A DNA stretch of 64,000 nt from RBG-16-66-20 sp040752005 (GTDB taxonomy: Bacteria > Pseudomonadota > Gammaproteobacteria > Burkholderiales > SG8-39), in the NCBI GenBank assembly GCA_040752005.1, contig JBFMFX010000002.1:1-64000 (forward strand). Reading direction: 5' to 3'. The notes under the pieces are model-generated. The model ran no database searches. It was not told the origin of the DNA and worked only from the letters and a program-made list of their open reading frames with translations. Both the position numbers and the translations under genes were made by a program. Positions 15,600-23,503 of this stretch are shown here, one piece after another (positions within the stretch are counted from its first letter, which is position 1; each line of letters starts with the position of its first letter).

Positions 15600-16404
15600 G
15601 AATCGCAGTGTACTCGCGCCCCTGGCCGCGCTTGCGGCGCTCGCGCTCGCCTCGTGCGCCTGGCTGCCGAAGGACGACGAAACCGCCGGCTGGTCGGCGC
15701 AGCGCCTGTACGGCGAGGCGAAGGACGCGATGAGCGAGAAGAACTGGGAGCGGGCGATCAAGATGCTGGAAAAGCTCGAGGCCCGCTATCCGTACGGGCG
15801 CTTCGCGCAGCAGGCGCAACTGGAGGTCGCCTACGCGTACTGGAAGAGCGGCGAGCGGGCGTCGGCCCTGGCGGCTGCCGACCGCTTCATCAAGCTCTAT
15901 CCGAATCATCCCAACGTGGACTACGCGTACTACCTGAAGGGCCTCATCAACTTCAACGACAACACCGGCCTGCTCGGCATCCTCGACACGCCGGACATGT
16001 CCGAGCGCGACCCCAAGGGCGCGCGCGAAGCGTTCGAGGCGTTCAAGGAGGTGGTGACGCGCTTTCCCGAATCCAAGTACCGCGACGACTCGGCCGCGCG
16101 CATGCGCTGGCTGGTCAACGCCCTCGCGCAGCACGAGGTGCACGTCGCGCGCTACTACATGAAGCGCGGCGCGTACGTCGCCGCGGCCAACCGCGCGCAG
16201 TACGCGGTGCAGCACTACCCGCAGGCGCCGGCGATCGAGGAAGCGGTGTTCATCATGGTGAAGGCATACGATGCGCTCGGCATGACGGACCTGCGCGATG
16301 CCGCCGACCGCGTCATGCGCAAGAACTTCCCCGAGAGCAAGTACCTCACCGGCCGCGCGCAACGCGACGTGCCCTGGTGGAAGCTCTGGGACCCCGACTG
16401 GTAA
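15598..16404 (+). CDS. bamD: Outer membrane assembly lipoprotein BamD
   Basis: 268 residues, essential partner of BamA in the beta-barrel assembly machine. A lipoprotein signal peptide ends in the lipobox LASC (Cys-21), so it is anchored in the inner leaflet of the outer membrane. Five TPR-like repeats follow, including YGEAKDAMSEKNWERAI, YPYGRFAQQAQLEVAY and FPESKYRDDSAARM, with the characteristic YPNHPNVDYAYYLKG. Length is standard. It diverges from rluD with overlapping start codons and faces the dehydrogenase gene across a hairpin. Confidence 0.95.
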   Translation: MNRSVLAPLAALAALALASCAWLPKDDETAGWSAQRLYGEAKDAMSEKNWERAIKMLEKLEARYPYGRFAQQAQLEVAYAYWKSGERASALAAADRFIKLYPNHPNVDYAYYLKGLINFNDNTGLLGILDTPDMSERDPKGAREAFEAFKEVVTRFPESKYRDDSAARMRWLVNALAQHEVHVARYYMKRGAYVAAANRAQYAVQHYPQAPAIEEAVFIMVKAYDALGMTDLRDAADRVMRKNFPESKYLTGRAQRDVPWWKLWDPDW

Positions 16405-16456
16405 AACGGATCGGACCCCGTTTCTCGCGAAACGGCGGTCCGACCCTGGTTTTCAC
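16403..16456. terminator. Hairpin between convergent bamD and dehydrogenase genes (repeat family copy 2)
   Basis: CGGACC-CCGTTTC and GAAACGG-C-GGTCCG (16412-16442) form a 13-pair stem with a four-base loop and one bulged C. The hairpin is flanked by AAAAC on the left and GGTTTT on the right, so it can terminate in both directions. The half sequence GGTCCGACCC relates it to the GGGTCAGACCC repeats elsewhere in the window. Confidence 0.65.
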
Positions 16457-17406
16457 GCCGGCGTGATGCCTTCGTCCGCGATGTAGTCGCGGATGAGGGT
16501 GTCCACGTCCGGGTCGGCGCCGAAGCCCATCGCGAGCGCGCGCGGCGTGCGAAAGCGCGTGGGCCATGTGCGCACGATCGCCTGGATGCGCGCGTCGGGC
16601 ACGAAGCGAACGCGCGCGGCCGCCTTCGCCCCCGCCACCCGCCCGAGCGCCGCGATCATCTCCGCCACCGTCGCGGTGATGCCGGGAAGGTTCAACACGC
16701 GATTGACGCCCCAGGCCTCGGCCGGGGTGTCGTGCGCGTGCAGCAGCGCCTCGACCACCCGCCGTGGCGAGAGCAGCCACACGGCCGTCTCCGGCCCGAC
16801 CGGGCAGTCGTACTCCACGCCGTTCAACGGCTCGCGCACGATCGCGCTCGCGAAGGATGAAGCGGCGGCATTGGGCTTTCCCGGCCGCACGACGATGGTG
16901 GGAAGCCGCAGCGACCGTCCGTCCATGAAGCCCTTGCGCGTGTAGTCGGCGAGCAGGTACTCGCCGATCACCTTCTGCGCGCCGTAGGAGGTCTGCGGAT
17001 TGGCGACCGTCGAGTCATCGAGCACCGGTGGCAGATCGCCGCCGAACGCCGCCACCGAGCTGGTGTACACCACCCGCGGCGCTCGCGCACAGCGGCGCAG
17101 GTGCTCCAGCACCAGGCGCATGCCGTCGAGGTTGACCCGGTAGCCGAGGTCGAAGTCGGCTTCCGCCGCGCCGCTCACCACCGCCGCCAGGTGAAAGAGC
17201 GAGGCCGTGTCCGGCGTCACGACGCGCGCCACCGTCGCCGGATCGGCGATGTCGCCCTGAACCACTTCGAGGCGCGCATCCTGCGGCAGCTGCGGCGGAA
17301 ACGCGGTGTCGAACAGCACCAGACGCGATATTTCGCGACGCGCGAGCAGCGCCCGGGTGAGCTTCTGTCCGATGAATCCTCCGCCTCCGGTGACAACGAC
17401 CCTCAT
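16453..17406 (-). CDS. denD: D-erythronate dehydrogenase-like NAD-dependent epimerase/dehydratase
   Basis: 317-residue extended short-chain dehydrogenase. Rossmann motif TGGGGFIGQKL at the N terminus, LFHLAAVVSG, catalytic Ser in VVYTSSVAAFGG and the Tyr/Lys pair in TSYGAQKVIGEYLL. Blocks such as DGRSLRLPTIVVRPG and the end ADEGITPA suit the DenD branch, which oxidises D-erythronate to 2-oxo-D-erythronate. No partner kinase or isomerase gene is adjacent, so the pathway role is inferred. It is convergent with bamD. Confidence 0.82.
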   Translation of the reverse strand: MRVVVTGGGGFIGQKLTRALLARREISRLVLFDTAFPPQLPQDARLEVVQGDIADPATVARVVTPDTASLFHLAAVVSGAAEADFDLGYRVNLDGMRLVLEHLRRCARAPRVVYTSSVAAFGGDLPPVLDDSTVANPQTSYGAQKVIGEYLLADYTRKGFMDGRSLRLPTIVVRPGKPNAAASSFASAIVREPLNGVEYDCPVGPETAVWLLSPRRVVEALLHAHDTPAEAWGVNRVLNLPGITATVAEMIAALGRVAGAKAAARVRFVPDARIQAIVRTWPTRFRTPRALAMGFGADPDVDTLIRDYIADEGITPA

Positions 17407-17443
17407 TCTTCGCCTTCCTTCGCTCTGTTGACCAGCCCCAATG

Positions 17444-19306
17444 TTAGCCGCGAAAGAAGCGCTCGACGTCGGCCAGTTCGCGCGTCAGCCGCATCGGCGG
17501 CAGGCTCGCGAGAATGCCGCGGCCGTAGGGCCGGTGAATGAGCCGCGGGTCGCACAGCACCAGTACGCCCCGATCGTTCTCGCCGCGGATCAGACGCCCG
17601 GCGCCTTGCTTGAGCGCGAGCACCGCGCGCGGAAGCTGCACGTCCAGAAACGGGTTGGCGCCTTCGGCGCGCATCGCCTCGATGCGCGCGGCGAGCACCG
17701 GGTCGTCGGGCGGCGCGAAAGGCAGCTTGTCTATCAGCACGACCGAGAGCGCGTCGCCGGGAACGTCCACGCCCTCCCAGAACGAGGCGGCACCGAGCAG
17801 CACCGCGTTGCCCAGGCGCCGGAAGCGCGCGAGCAGCTCGCTGCGCGAGCCGGTGCCCTGCACCAGCAGCGGATACTCGATCCGGCCCTCGAGCAGTTCG
17901 TGCGCCCGACGCAGCGCGCGCAACGTGGTGAAGAGCAGGAACGCGCGGCCGCCGCTTGCGGCAAGCACCGGCAGCGCGGCATTCACCACCGCGGAAGTGA
18001 ACGCCGGGTCGTTCGGGTCCGGCGGAAGGCCCTGCGGGACATAGAGCAGCGCCTGACGGGCATAGTCGAACGGGCTCGGCCAGCTGCGCGACTCGGCCTG
18101 TTCGATGCCGAGCTCGCGCTTGAAATGCGAAAAATCCTCCCCCACCGCGAGCGTTGCCGACGTGAAGATCCAGGCGCGCGGATGGTCAGCCATGCCGCGC
18201 CGGAAGGGCTCGGCGGGCGAGAGCGGCGTCGCATGCAGCTGTACCGTCTGCGCGAACACTTCGACCCAGCGCACCCTGCCGGGCGCATCGCCCGCGGCGA
18301 CGCGCTCCAGCGCCGCCGCCGCTGCCGCGGCGCGGCGCGCGCAGGCGGCGAGGCCCTCGGAACGCTCGGCCTGCCCCGCGAGCTGCTCGCCGAGCCGCGC
18401 CAGCGCCTCGCCGAGCGCCTCCAGCGCGGAGGCGAACGCGCTGCGCGCGAGCGCCTGCTTCCACGCCAGGCGCGCCGGCTCCTCTCCGAACGCAAGCCTC
18501 AGGTCGCGCGCAGCCTTCTCCAGCCTCGCGGCGGGCGCCTCCGTGCCGGGGCCCGCGCCGCCTGCCGCGCGCAGCTCGACGCGCGCGTCGCGCGCCAGCT
18601 CCAGCAACTGGCCGCTGGAAACGGTTTCGCCGAAAAACTGGCGCGCGGTGTCGGCGAGCTGGTGCGCCTCGTCGAGGATCACCGTGTTGGAGGCCGGAAG
18701 AAGCTCCGCGACGCCTTCGTCGCGCAGCATGACGTCGGCGAAGAAAAGATGATGGTTGATGACCACCACGTCGGCCGCCTGCGCCTCGCGCCGCGCGCGC
18801 ATGAGAAAGCACTCCCTGTAGCGCGTGCACTCCTGCCCGAGGCAGTTCTCCCGCGTCGAGGTGGCGAGCGCCCAGACGGCGGAATCCTCCGCGATGTCGG
18901 CAAGCTCGGCGCGGTCGCCGGTGGCGCTGGTGCGGGCGAAGCTCGCGATGCGGCGCAGCGCCGCGGCGTCCTCGTGCGAGCGCAGGCGCGCCGCGTCCGC
19001 GAGCGCGCGCTCCAGCCGATGCAGGCACACGTAGTTCGCGCGGCCTTTCAGGCGCGCGACGGTCGCGCCGGAACCGAGCGCCTCGCGCACGGCCGGAAGG
19101 TCGCGATCACAGAGCTGGTCCTGCAGCGTCTTCGTGCCGGTGGAGACGATCACCTTGCCGCCGGCGAGCAGAGCCGGCGCCAGATACGCGAAGGTCTTGC
19201 CGGTACCGGTACCCGCCTCGACCGCGAGAATGCCGCGCGCGCGGATCGCCGACAGGATGGCCTGCGCCATCTCGAGCTGCTGCGCCCGCGGGCGGTAGCC
19301 GGGCAC
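17444..19306 (-). CDS. ATP-dependent DNA helicase of the DinG/YoaA (XPD-like) family
   Basis: At least 620 residues. Walker A EAGTGTGKTFAYLAPAL near residue 32, an iron-sulfur domain with Cys in NYVCLHRLE, ENCLGQEC and YRECFL, the helicase motif II VILDEAHQLAD and C-terminal motifs FLLFTTLRAL and GAASFWEGVDVPG. Such helicases unwind 5'-3' and act in DNA repair and R-loop removal. GTG at 19306 is the first standard start, but the frame reads on for about 17 plausible residues (TPLERLFAAGGPLAAR) up to the stop of the secretin-domain gene. The true start may be a CTG near 19357, coupling it to that gene. Confidence 0.9.
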   Translation of the reverse strand: MPGYRPRAQQLEMAQAILSAIRARGILAVEAGTGTGKTFAYLAPALLAGGKVIVSTGTKTLQDQLCDRDLPAVREALGSGATVARLKGRANYVCLHRLERALADAARLRSHEDAAALRRIASFARTSATGDRAELADIAEDSAVWALATSTRENCLGQECTRYRECFLMRARREAQAADVVVINHHLFFADVMLRDEGVAELLPASNTVILDEAHQLADTARQFFGETVSSGQLLELARDARVELRAAGGAGPGTEAPAARLEKAARDLRLAFGEEPARLAWKQALARSAFASALEALGEALARLGEQLAGQAERSEGLAACARRAAAAAAALERVAAGDAPGRVRWVEVFAQTVQLHATPLSPAEPFRRGMADHPRAWIFTSATLAVGEDFSHFKRELGIEQAESRSWPSPFDYARQALLYVPQGLPPDPNDPAFTSAVVNAALPVLAASGGRAFLLFTTLRALRRAHELLEGRIEYPLLVQGTGSRSELLARFRRLGNAVLLGAASFWEGVDVPGDALSVVLIDKLPFAPPDDPVLAARIEAMRAEGANPFLDVQLPRAVLALKQGAGRLIRGENDRGVLVLCDPRLIHRPYGRGILASLPPMRLTRELADVERFFRG

Positions 19307-19353
19307 GCGCGCGGCGAGCGGGCCGCCGGCGGCGAACAGGCGCTCCAGCGGCG

Positions 19354-20130
19354 TCAGTTCGGGACCTCTTCGACCTTGATCCAGACCGAACCGCTGCTAC
19401 CGGAGCCGATTTCGCGCGTCGAGAGCACGCCGCGCTCGTCCGCCGCGGTGGCGGCGCCGCCGATCTCGACCCACTCTCCGAGGCGAGCGCTCACCGTGGT
19501 CGCGATGCGCTCGCCGCGCGCGAGGCCGCCCACTCCGAGCGCTTCGCGCTGCGGGGCGATTTCGAGATGCACGATGTCGCCCGCCAATCTCGGCACGACC
19601 TCGAAGCCGGTGCTCGCGTGCTGCAGCGTCGTCGTCTCGCGGATCACCCGGCCACCGGTCGCGGACACGATGCTCCGCTCGACGAGCGGCCGCGATTGGG
19701 AGGCGGCGATCCGTGCGCGGCCGCCTTCAAGGACCTGCACGCGCTGCTCGACGCGCTCGCGCGCGCCGCCGCGCGCTTCGGCGACGTGCACCGAGACGCG
19801 CGAATCGCCGCCACCGATTCTTGCGCGCGCACCCTGCTCGCGCCTGATCTCCTCCGCGCTCGCGCCATGGCGCACCGAGATCAGAAGGCGGCGAAGCGGG
19901 CGGTCGAGGGACGCGAGCGCGCTGCGGATCGCGGAGAGGTTGCGCCCGCTCGCGCGCACGATGAGCCGATAGCCCTGCCCGGTCATCACGCCACCGGGCT
20001 CGAGCAGCGGCCGCAGGACCGGAATCAGTTCTTCGGCGGTGCGGTGGCGCAGCGCGAGTACTTCGAGGTCCGATTGCGCGCGTGCACCGATCAGAACCAG
20101 AAAGAGCACGAGCGGCGCGAGCTTTCGCAT
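19354..20130 (-). CDS. Short secretin-domain protein (NolW-like N-domain plus secretin-like core)
   Basis: 258 residues with a signal peptide (MRKLAPLVLFLVLIGARAQS). Residues 20-90 are a secretin N-domain of the NolW type: LEVLALRHRTAEELIPVLRP, RLIVRASGRNLSAIRSALA, DRPLRRLLISV. The C-terminal half (GFEVVPRLAGDIVHLEI, GEWVEIGGA) resembles the beta-rich secretin core but is much shorter than in true PilQ/GspD secretins, with no room for a full multimeric gate. GGAGGA lies just before the ATG at 20130. A longer in-frame start at 20364 would run antisense through the NlpC/P60 gene. No secretion or pilus operon adjoins it, so its role is open. Confidence 0.75.
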   Translation of the reverse strand: MRKLAPLVLFLVLIGARAQSDLEVLALRHRTAEELIPVLRPLLEPGGVMTGQGYRLIVRASGRNLSAIRSALASLDRPLRRLLISVRHGASAEEIRREQGARARIGGGDSRVSVHVAEARGGARERVEQRVQVLEGGRARIAASQSRPLVERSIVSATGGRVIRETTTLQHASTGFEVVPRLAGDIVHLEIAPQREALGVGGLARGERIATTVSARLGEWVEIGGAATAADERGVLSTREIGSGSSGSVWIKVEEVPN

Positions 20131-20162
20131 GCGATCCTCCAACGCACCAGCAGGGTGAGTAG

Positions 20163-20200
20163 TTGCTTTTCCGCCGGCCAGCGTATAAGTTACCTCAAGA
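20163..20200 (+). promoter_or_regulatory. Candidate promoter for the NlpC/P60 gene
   Basis: TTGCTT (20163-20168) and TATAAG (20184-20189) are separated by 15 bases, a little short of optimal, and stand 11 bases before the ATG at 20201. The 70-base divergent gap (20131-20200) must also hold the start signals of the secretin-domain gene. Confidence 0.45.
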
Positions 20201-20701
20201 ATGCGCTCCAGCATCCTGTATTTATTAGCCTTTGCGGGCGTGCTTGGAGGATGCGCCAGCGTTGCACCGCAAATGCGCGCACCTGCGCAGGCTCCTGTGG
20301 CCGAGGCTACTCCGACAACCGCCCAGGCCGAGGCACTGCTACAGGCGCTGCTCGCACTCGGCATTGACTACCGTTACGGCGGCAGCTCTCATGAACTCGG
20401 CTTCGACTGCAGCGGACTGGTCGCGCATGTGTTTCGCCAAGCCTATGGCATCGAGCTGCCGCGCACCGCCCGGGGACAGAGCGAAGCCGGCGTTGCGGTG
20501 AGCGTATCCGAGCTGCGCGCTGGCGACCTGGTGTTCTACGACACGCTCGGCAGCCCGTACTCGCATGTCGGCATTTACCTCGGCGATGGCAGGTTTCTGC
20601 ATGCTCCGAAATCCGGCGCCAAGGTTCGGATCGAACCGATGAACAGCGGTTATTGGCGCTCGCGGTTCAATGGGGCGAGACGGATCGAGCCCGGAACATA
20701 G
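20201..20701 (+). CDS. NlpC/P60-family cell-wall hydrolase, lipoprotein
   Basis: 166 residues. The N-terminal lipobox LGGC (Cys-18) marks it as a lipoprotein facing the periplasm. The NlpC/P60 domain fills the rest: catalytic Cys in FDCSGLVAHVF, His in SHVGIYLGDGRFLHAP and polar third residue nearby, with RYGGSSHELGFDCSG and RAGDLVFYDT as family blocks. Family members cut stem peptides of peptidoglycan, usually between D-Glu and meso-DAP. It resembles Spr/MepS in size and layout. Confidence 0.92.
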   Translation: MRSSILYLLAFAGVLGGCASVAPQMRAPAQAPVAEATPTTAQAEALLQALLALGIDYRYGGSSHELGFDCSGLVAHVFRQAYGIELPRTARGQSEAGVAVSVSELRAGDLVFYDTLGSPYSHVGIYLGDGRFLHAPKSGAKVRIEPMNSGYWRSRFNGARRIEPGT

Positions 20702-20710
20702 GTCGGATGG

Positions 20711-20750
20711 TTGACAACAATTCTCATTTGATGATTAAATGAGAATTGTT
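20711..20750 (+). promoter_or_regulatory. Fur-box-like palindrome over a sigma-70 promoter
   Basis: A perfect 14-base inverted repeat, AACAATTCTCATTT and AAATGAGAATTGTT, flanks GATGATT (20716-20750). The AATGAGAATTGTT arm resembles the Fur half-site. A consensus -35 TTGACA (20711-20716) overlaps its left edge, and a -10-like TTAAAT lies in the right half. Fur binding here would block transcription of the iron-binding protein gene when iron is plentiful. Confidence 0.75.
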
Positions 20751-20782
20751 TGCATCAACGTAGCGCTAGGCTTGGAGGCCAA

Positions 20783-21811
20783 GTGATTGCTGCAATTGCA
20801 CAAATTGCGGGAGCGATCGTCGCGGTGCTGCTAGCAGGCCCCGCTCCCGCCCAAGACAAGGTTGTCAACGTCTACTCCTCCCGCCATTACCACACGGATG
20901 AGGCGCTGTACGCCGGCTTCACCAAGGCGACCGGAATCCGCGTCAACCGCATCGAGGCGAATGAAGACGCGCTGATCGAGCGAGTACGCAGCGAAGGCAC
21001 ACGCAGCCCGGCGGACGTGCTGATCACGGTGGATGCCGGCAGGCTCTGGCGCGCCGAGCAGCTCGGGCTCTTCCAGCCGGTGAAGTCGGCAGTGCTGGAG
21101 AGCCGGATTCCGCCCGCCTACCGCGAACCGAACGGACTTTGGTATGGGTTTTCGCTCCGCGCCCGCGTCATCGCCTACAACAGGGCGAAAGTCAAGCCGG
21201 AAGAAGTCCCCACCTATGAATCCCTCGCGGATCCGAAGTGGAATGGGCGGATCTGCGTACGCTCCTCCGGCAACATCTACAACCTTTCGCTCATGGGCGC
21301 GCTCATCCATCATCTCGGCGCCCCGAAAGCCGAGGAGTGGGCGCGGGCAGTGAAGGCCAATCTCGCGCGCGAGCCCAGGGGCGGCGATACCGATCAGTTG
21401 AAGGGCGTCGCCGCGGGCGAGTGCGCCGTCGCGATCTCGAACCACTACTATTACGTGCGCCTCGCGCGCTCGGAAAAGGCCGAGGACCGGGCGATCGCCG
21501 AGAAGGTGGGCATCGTCTTCCCGAATCAGGTGAGCTGGGGCACGCACGTCAACGTGTCCGGGGCCGGCGTGCTCAGGCATGCGCCGCACCGGGAAAACGC
21601 GATCCGCTTTCTCGAATACCTTGCGAGCGACGAGGCGCAGCGCCATTTCGCCGACGGCAACAACGAGTGGCCGGCGGTCCCGGGCGTGAAGACGGACAAT
21701 CCGGCGCTCGCCGCCTTCGGCGATTTCAGGCGCGACGCGCTCAACGTCGCGGTGCTCGGGCGCAACCAGGCGGAGGCGCAGAGAATTTTCGATCGCGTCG
21801 GCTGGAAGTAG
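20783..21811 (+). CDS. fbpA: Ferric iron ABC transporter substrate-binding protein
   Basis: 342 residues with a signal peptide ending AGPAPAQ, hence periplasmic. The mature protein begins with VVNVYSSRHYHTDEALY, typical of FbpA/FutA/IdiA transferrin-like proteins, and carries the iron-binding tyrosine cluster in ISNHYYYVRLARS near residue 225. Other family blocks are DVLITVDAGRLWRAEQLGLF and GTHVNVSGAGVLRHAP. GTG at 20783 is chosen because GGAGG sits just upstream; a TTG at 20750 would start in the Fur box. It delivers Fe3+ to the permease encoded on the opposite strand. Confidence 0.92.
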   Translation: MIAAIAQIAGAIVAVLLAGPAPAQDKVVNVYSSRHYHTDEALYAGFTKATGIRVNRIEANEDALIERVRSEGTRSPADVLITVDAGRLWRAEQLGLFQPVKSAVLESRIPPAYREPNGLWYGFSLRARVIAYNRAKVKPEEVPTYESLADPKWNGRICVRSSGNIYNLSLMGALIHHLGAPKAEEWARAVKANLAREPRGGDTDQLKGVAAGECAVAISNHYYYVRLARSEKAEDRAIAEKVGIVFPNQVSWGTHVNVSGAGVLRHAPHRENAIRFLEYLASDEAQRHFADGNNEWPAVPGVKTDNPALAAFGDFRRDALNVAVLGRNQAEAQRIFDRVGWK

Positions 21812-21821
21812 CGGCGCGGCC

Positions 21822-23462
21822 TCACGAGCGCGGCGCGCGCAGCCAGCGCCGCGTCACCACGAGCAGTGGCACCAGCCCGATCGCCACGATCACGAGCGAA
21901 GGCACCGCCGCCTCCGCCAGCCGCTCGTCCTTGGCGAGGTTGTAGGCCTCGATGGCGAGCGTGTCGAAATTGAACGGCCGCAGCGCGAAGGTCGCCGGCA
22001 GCTCCTTCATCACGTCCACGAAAAGAAGCAGCGCCGCCGCGGCAAGACTCGACCTGAGCAGCGGCGCGTGCACCCGCGCGAACACCTGCGCGGCCGAGGC
22101 GCCGAGGCTTCTCGCCGCATCGTCCATGCGCGGCGTCACCTTGGCGAGGCCCGCCTCCACCGTCTGCAGCGCCACCGCGAGAAACCGCACCAGGTAGGCG
22201 TACAGCAGCGCGACCACCGTTCCGGTAAGCAGCAGCCCGGGCGCCGCGCCGGTCGCGGTCTCGATGAGTCCAGCGAGCCAGTTGTCGACGCGCCCGAGCG
22301 GCGAGAGGATGCCGACCGCGATCACCGCCCCCGGCACCGCGTAGCCGAGGGCCGCGGCGCGGTTAGCAAGGGCGATCGCCGCCGCGGCGCGTCCGCGCGC
22401 AAGGCGCGCGCCGTAGGCCATCGCGGTGGCAAGCGCGACACCGATCGCCGCAGCGGTGCCCGCAAGCAAGAAGCTGTTGCCGATGAGCGCCACGAGCCGG
22501 GCGCCTGGCCGGGCCGCCGGATCGGAGAACGCGAGATTCAGAAGCAGCGCCGCCGGCAGCACGAATCCGAGCGCGACCGGCGCGGCGCAGGCGGCGGCGG
22601 CGGCGAGCGCTCGCATCCCGCGCAGCCGCTGCACCGGCGAAGGCCGGCGCGCCTGCGGCGCGTACGATGCGCGCCCGCGGCTTGCCCGCTCCAGCGCGAG
22701 CACCACGGCGACGAACCCGAGCAGGCAGGCCGAGAGCTGGCTCGCCGCCCGCAGGTCGCCCATCGCCATCCACGCCTTGAAAATGCCGGTGGTAAAGACC
22801 TCCAGCGCGAAGTACGAAACCGTGCCGAAATCCGCGAGCGTCTCCATCAGCGCGAGCGCGGTGCCGGCGGCGATCGCCGGGCGCGCCATCGGCAGCGCGA
22901 CGCGCAGGAAACTCGCCCATGCCCCGTATCCGGCGAGGCGCCCCGCCTCCAGGGCGCTGCGCGAGGTATCCGCGAACGCGGTACGCGCGAGCAGGTAGAC
23001 GTACGGATAGAACGCGAGCGTGAGTACCACGATCGCCCCCGGCAGCGAGCGGATCTCCGGGAACCAGTACTCGCGCGCCTGCCAGCCGGTGAGCGAGCGC
23101 AGCGCCGATTGGACGGGACCGGTGAACTGCAGCCAGTCGGTGTAGGCATACGCCATCACGTAGGCGGGCATCGCCAGCGGCAGCACCAGCATCCATTCGA
23201 GCAGCCGGCGGCCGGGAAATTCGTACGCGGTGACGAGCCACGCGGTAAGCACGCCGACCGCCACCACGCCTGCGGCGACGCCGGCGGCAAGCAGCGCGGT
23301 GTTCGCCAGATAGGCGCCGAGCACCGTGCTCGCCAAGTGCGCCCATGTTTCGCCGGCTGGCCCGGCGAGGCTCGCGAGCACCGCGAGGATCGGCAGCAGA
23401 ATCAGCGCGGCGGAAACGAAGGAGACCGCGCCGAGGAATCCAATCCTTTGAAAATCAAGCAC
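21822..23462 (-). CDS. fbpB: Ferric iron ABC transporter permease
   Basis: About 546 residues with some 12 hydrophobic segments forming two fused permease halves, as in FbpB. Each half has an EAA-like coupling loop: LEAGRLAGYGAWASFLRVALP and DDAARSLGASAAQVFARVHAPLL. The reading frame extends to a TTG at 23495, but that start lies beyond the Fur palindrome, so GTG at 23462 is preferred. It is convergent with fbpA (10 bases between stops) and divergent from the ATPase gene. So the three parts of the transporter sit on alternating strands, unlike the usual fbpABC operon. Confidence 0.9.
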   Translation of the reverse strand: MLDFQRIGFLGAVSFVSAALILLPILAVLASLAGPAGETWAHLASTVLGAYLANTALLAAGVAAGVVAVGVLTAWLVTAYEFPGRRLLEWMLVLPLAMPAYVMAYAYTDWLQFTGPVQSALRSLTGWQAREYWFPEIRSLPGAIVVLTLAFYPYVYLLARTAFADTSRSALEAGRLAGYGAWASFLRVALPMARPAIAAGTALALMETLADFGTVSYFALEVFTTGIFKAWMAMGDLRAASQLSACLLGFVAVVLALERASRGRASYAPQARRPSPVQRLRGMRALAAAAACAAPVALGFVLPAALLLNLAFSDPAARPGARLVALIGNSFLLAGTAAAIGVALATAMAYGARLARGRAAAAIALANRAAALGYAVPGAVIAVGILSPLGRVDNWLAGLIETATGAAPGLLLTGTVVALLYAYLVRFLAVALQTVEAGLAKVTPRMDDAARSLGASAAQVFARVHAPLLRSSLAAAALLLFVDVMKELPATFALRPFNFDTLAIEAYNLAKDERLAEAAVPSLVIVAIGLVPLLVVTRRWLRAPRS

Positions 23463-23474
23463 TCTCGATTCTAA

Positions 23475-23489
23475 CAAGAATGATTCTTG
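23475..23489. promoter_or_regulatory. Fur-box-like palindrome between permease and ATPase genes
   Basis: CAAGAATGATTCTTG is a perfect palindrome about a central G, in an AT-rich stretch resembling the Fur consensus. It lies between the divergent permease and ATPase genes and could control both by iron. Confidence 0.7.
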
Positions 23490-23503
23490 ATACAATGTGC
23501 CAC

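Noticed and set aside
17441..19972. 843-codon plus-strand frame opposite the helicase gene
   Set aside because: Antisense shadow with repetitive Arg-rich text; the helicase carries Walker, Fe-S and DEAH motifs.
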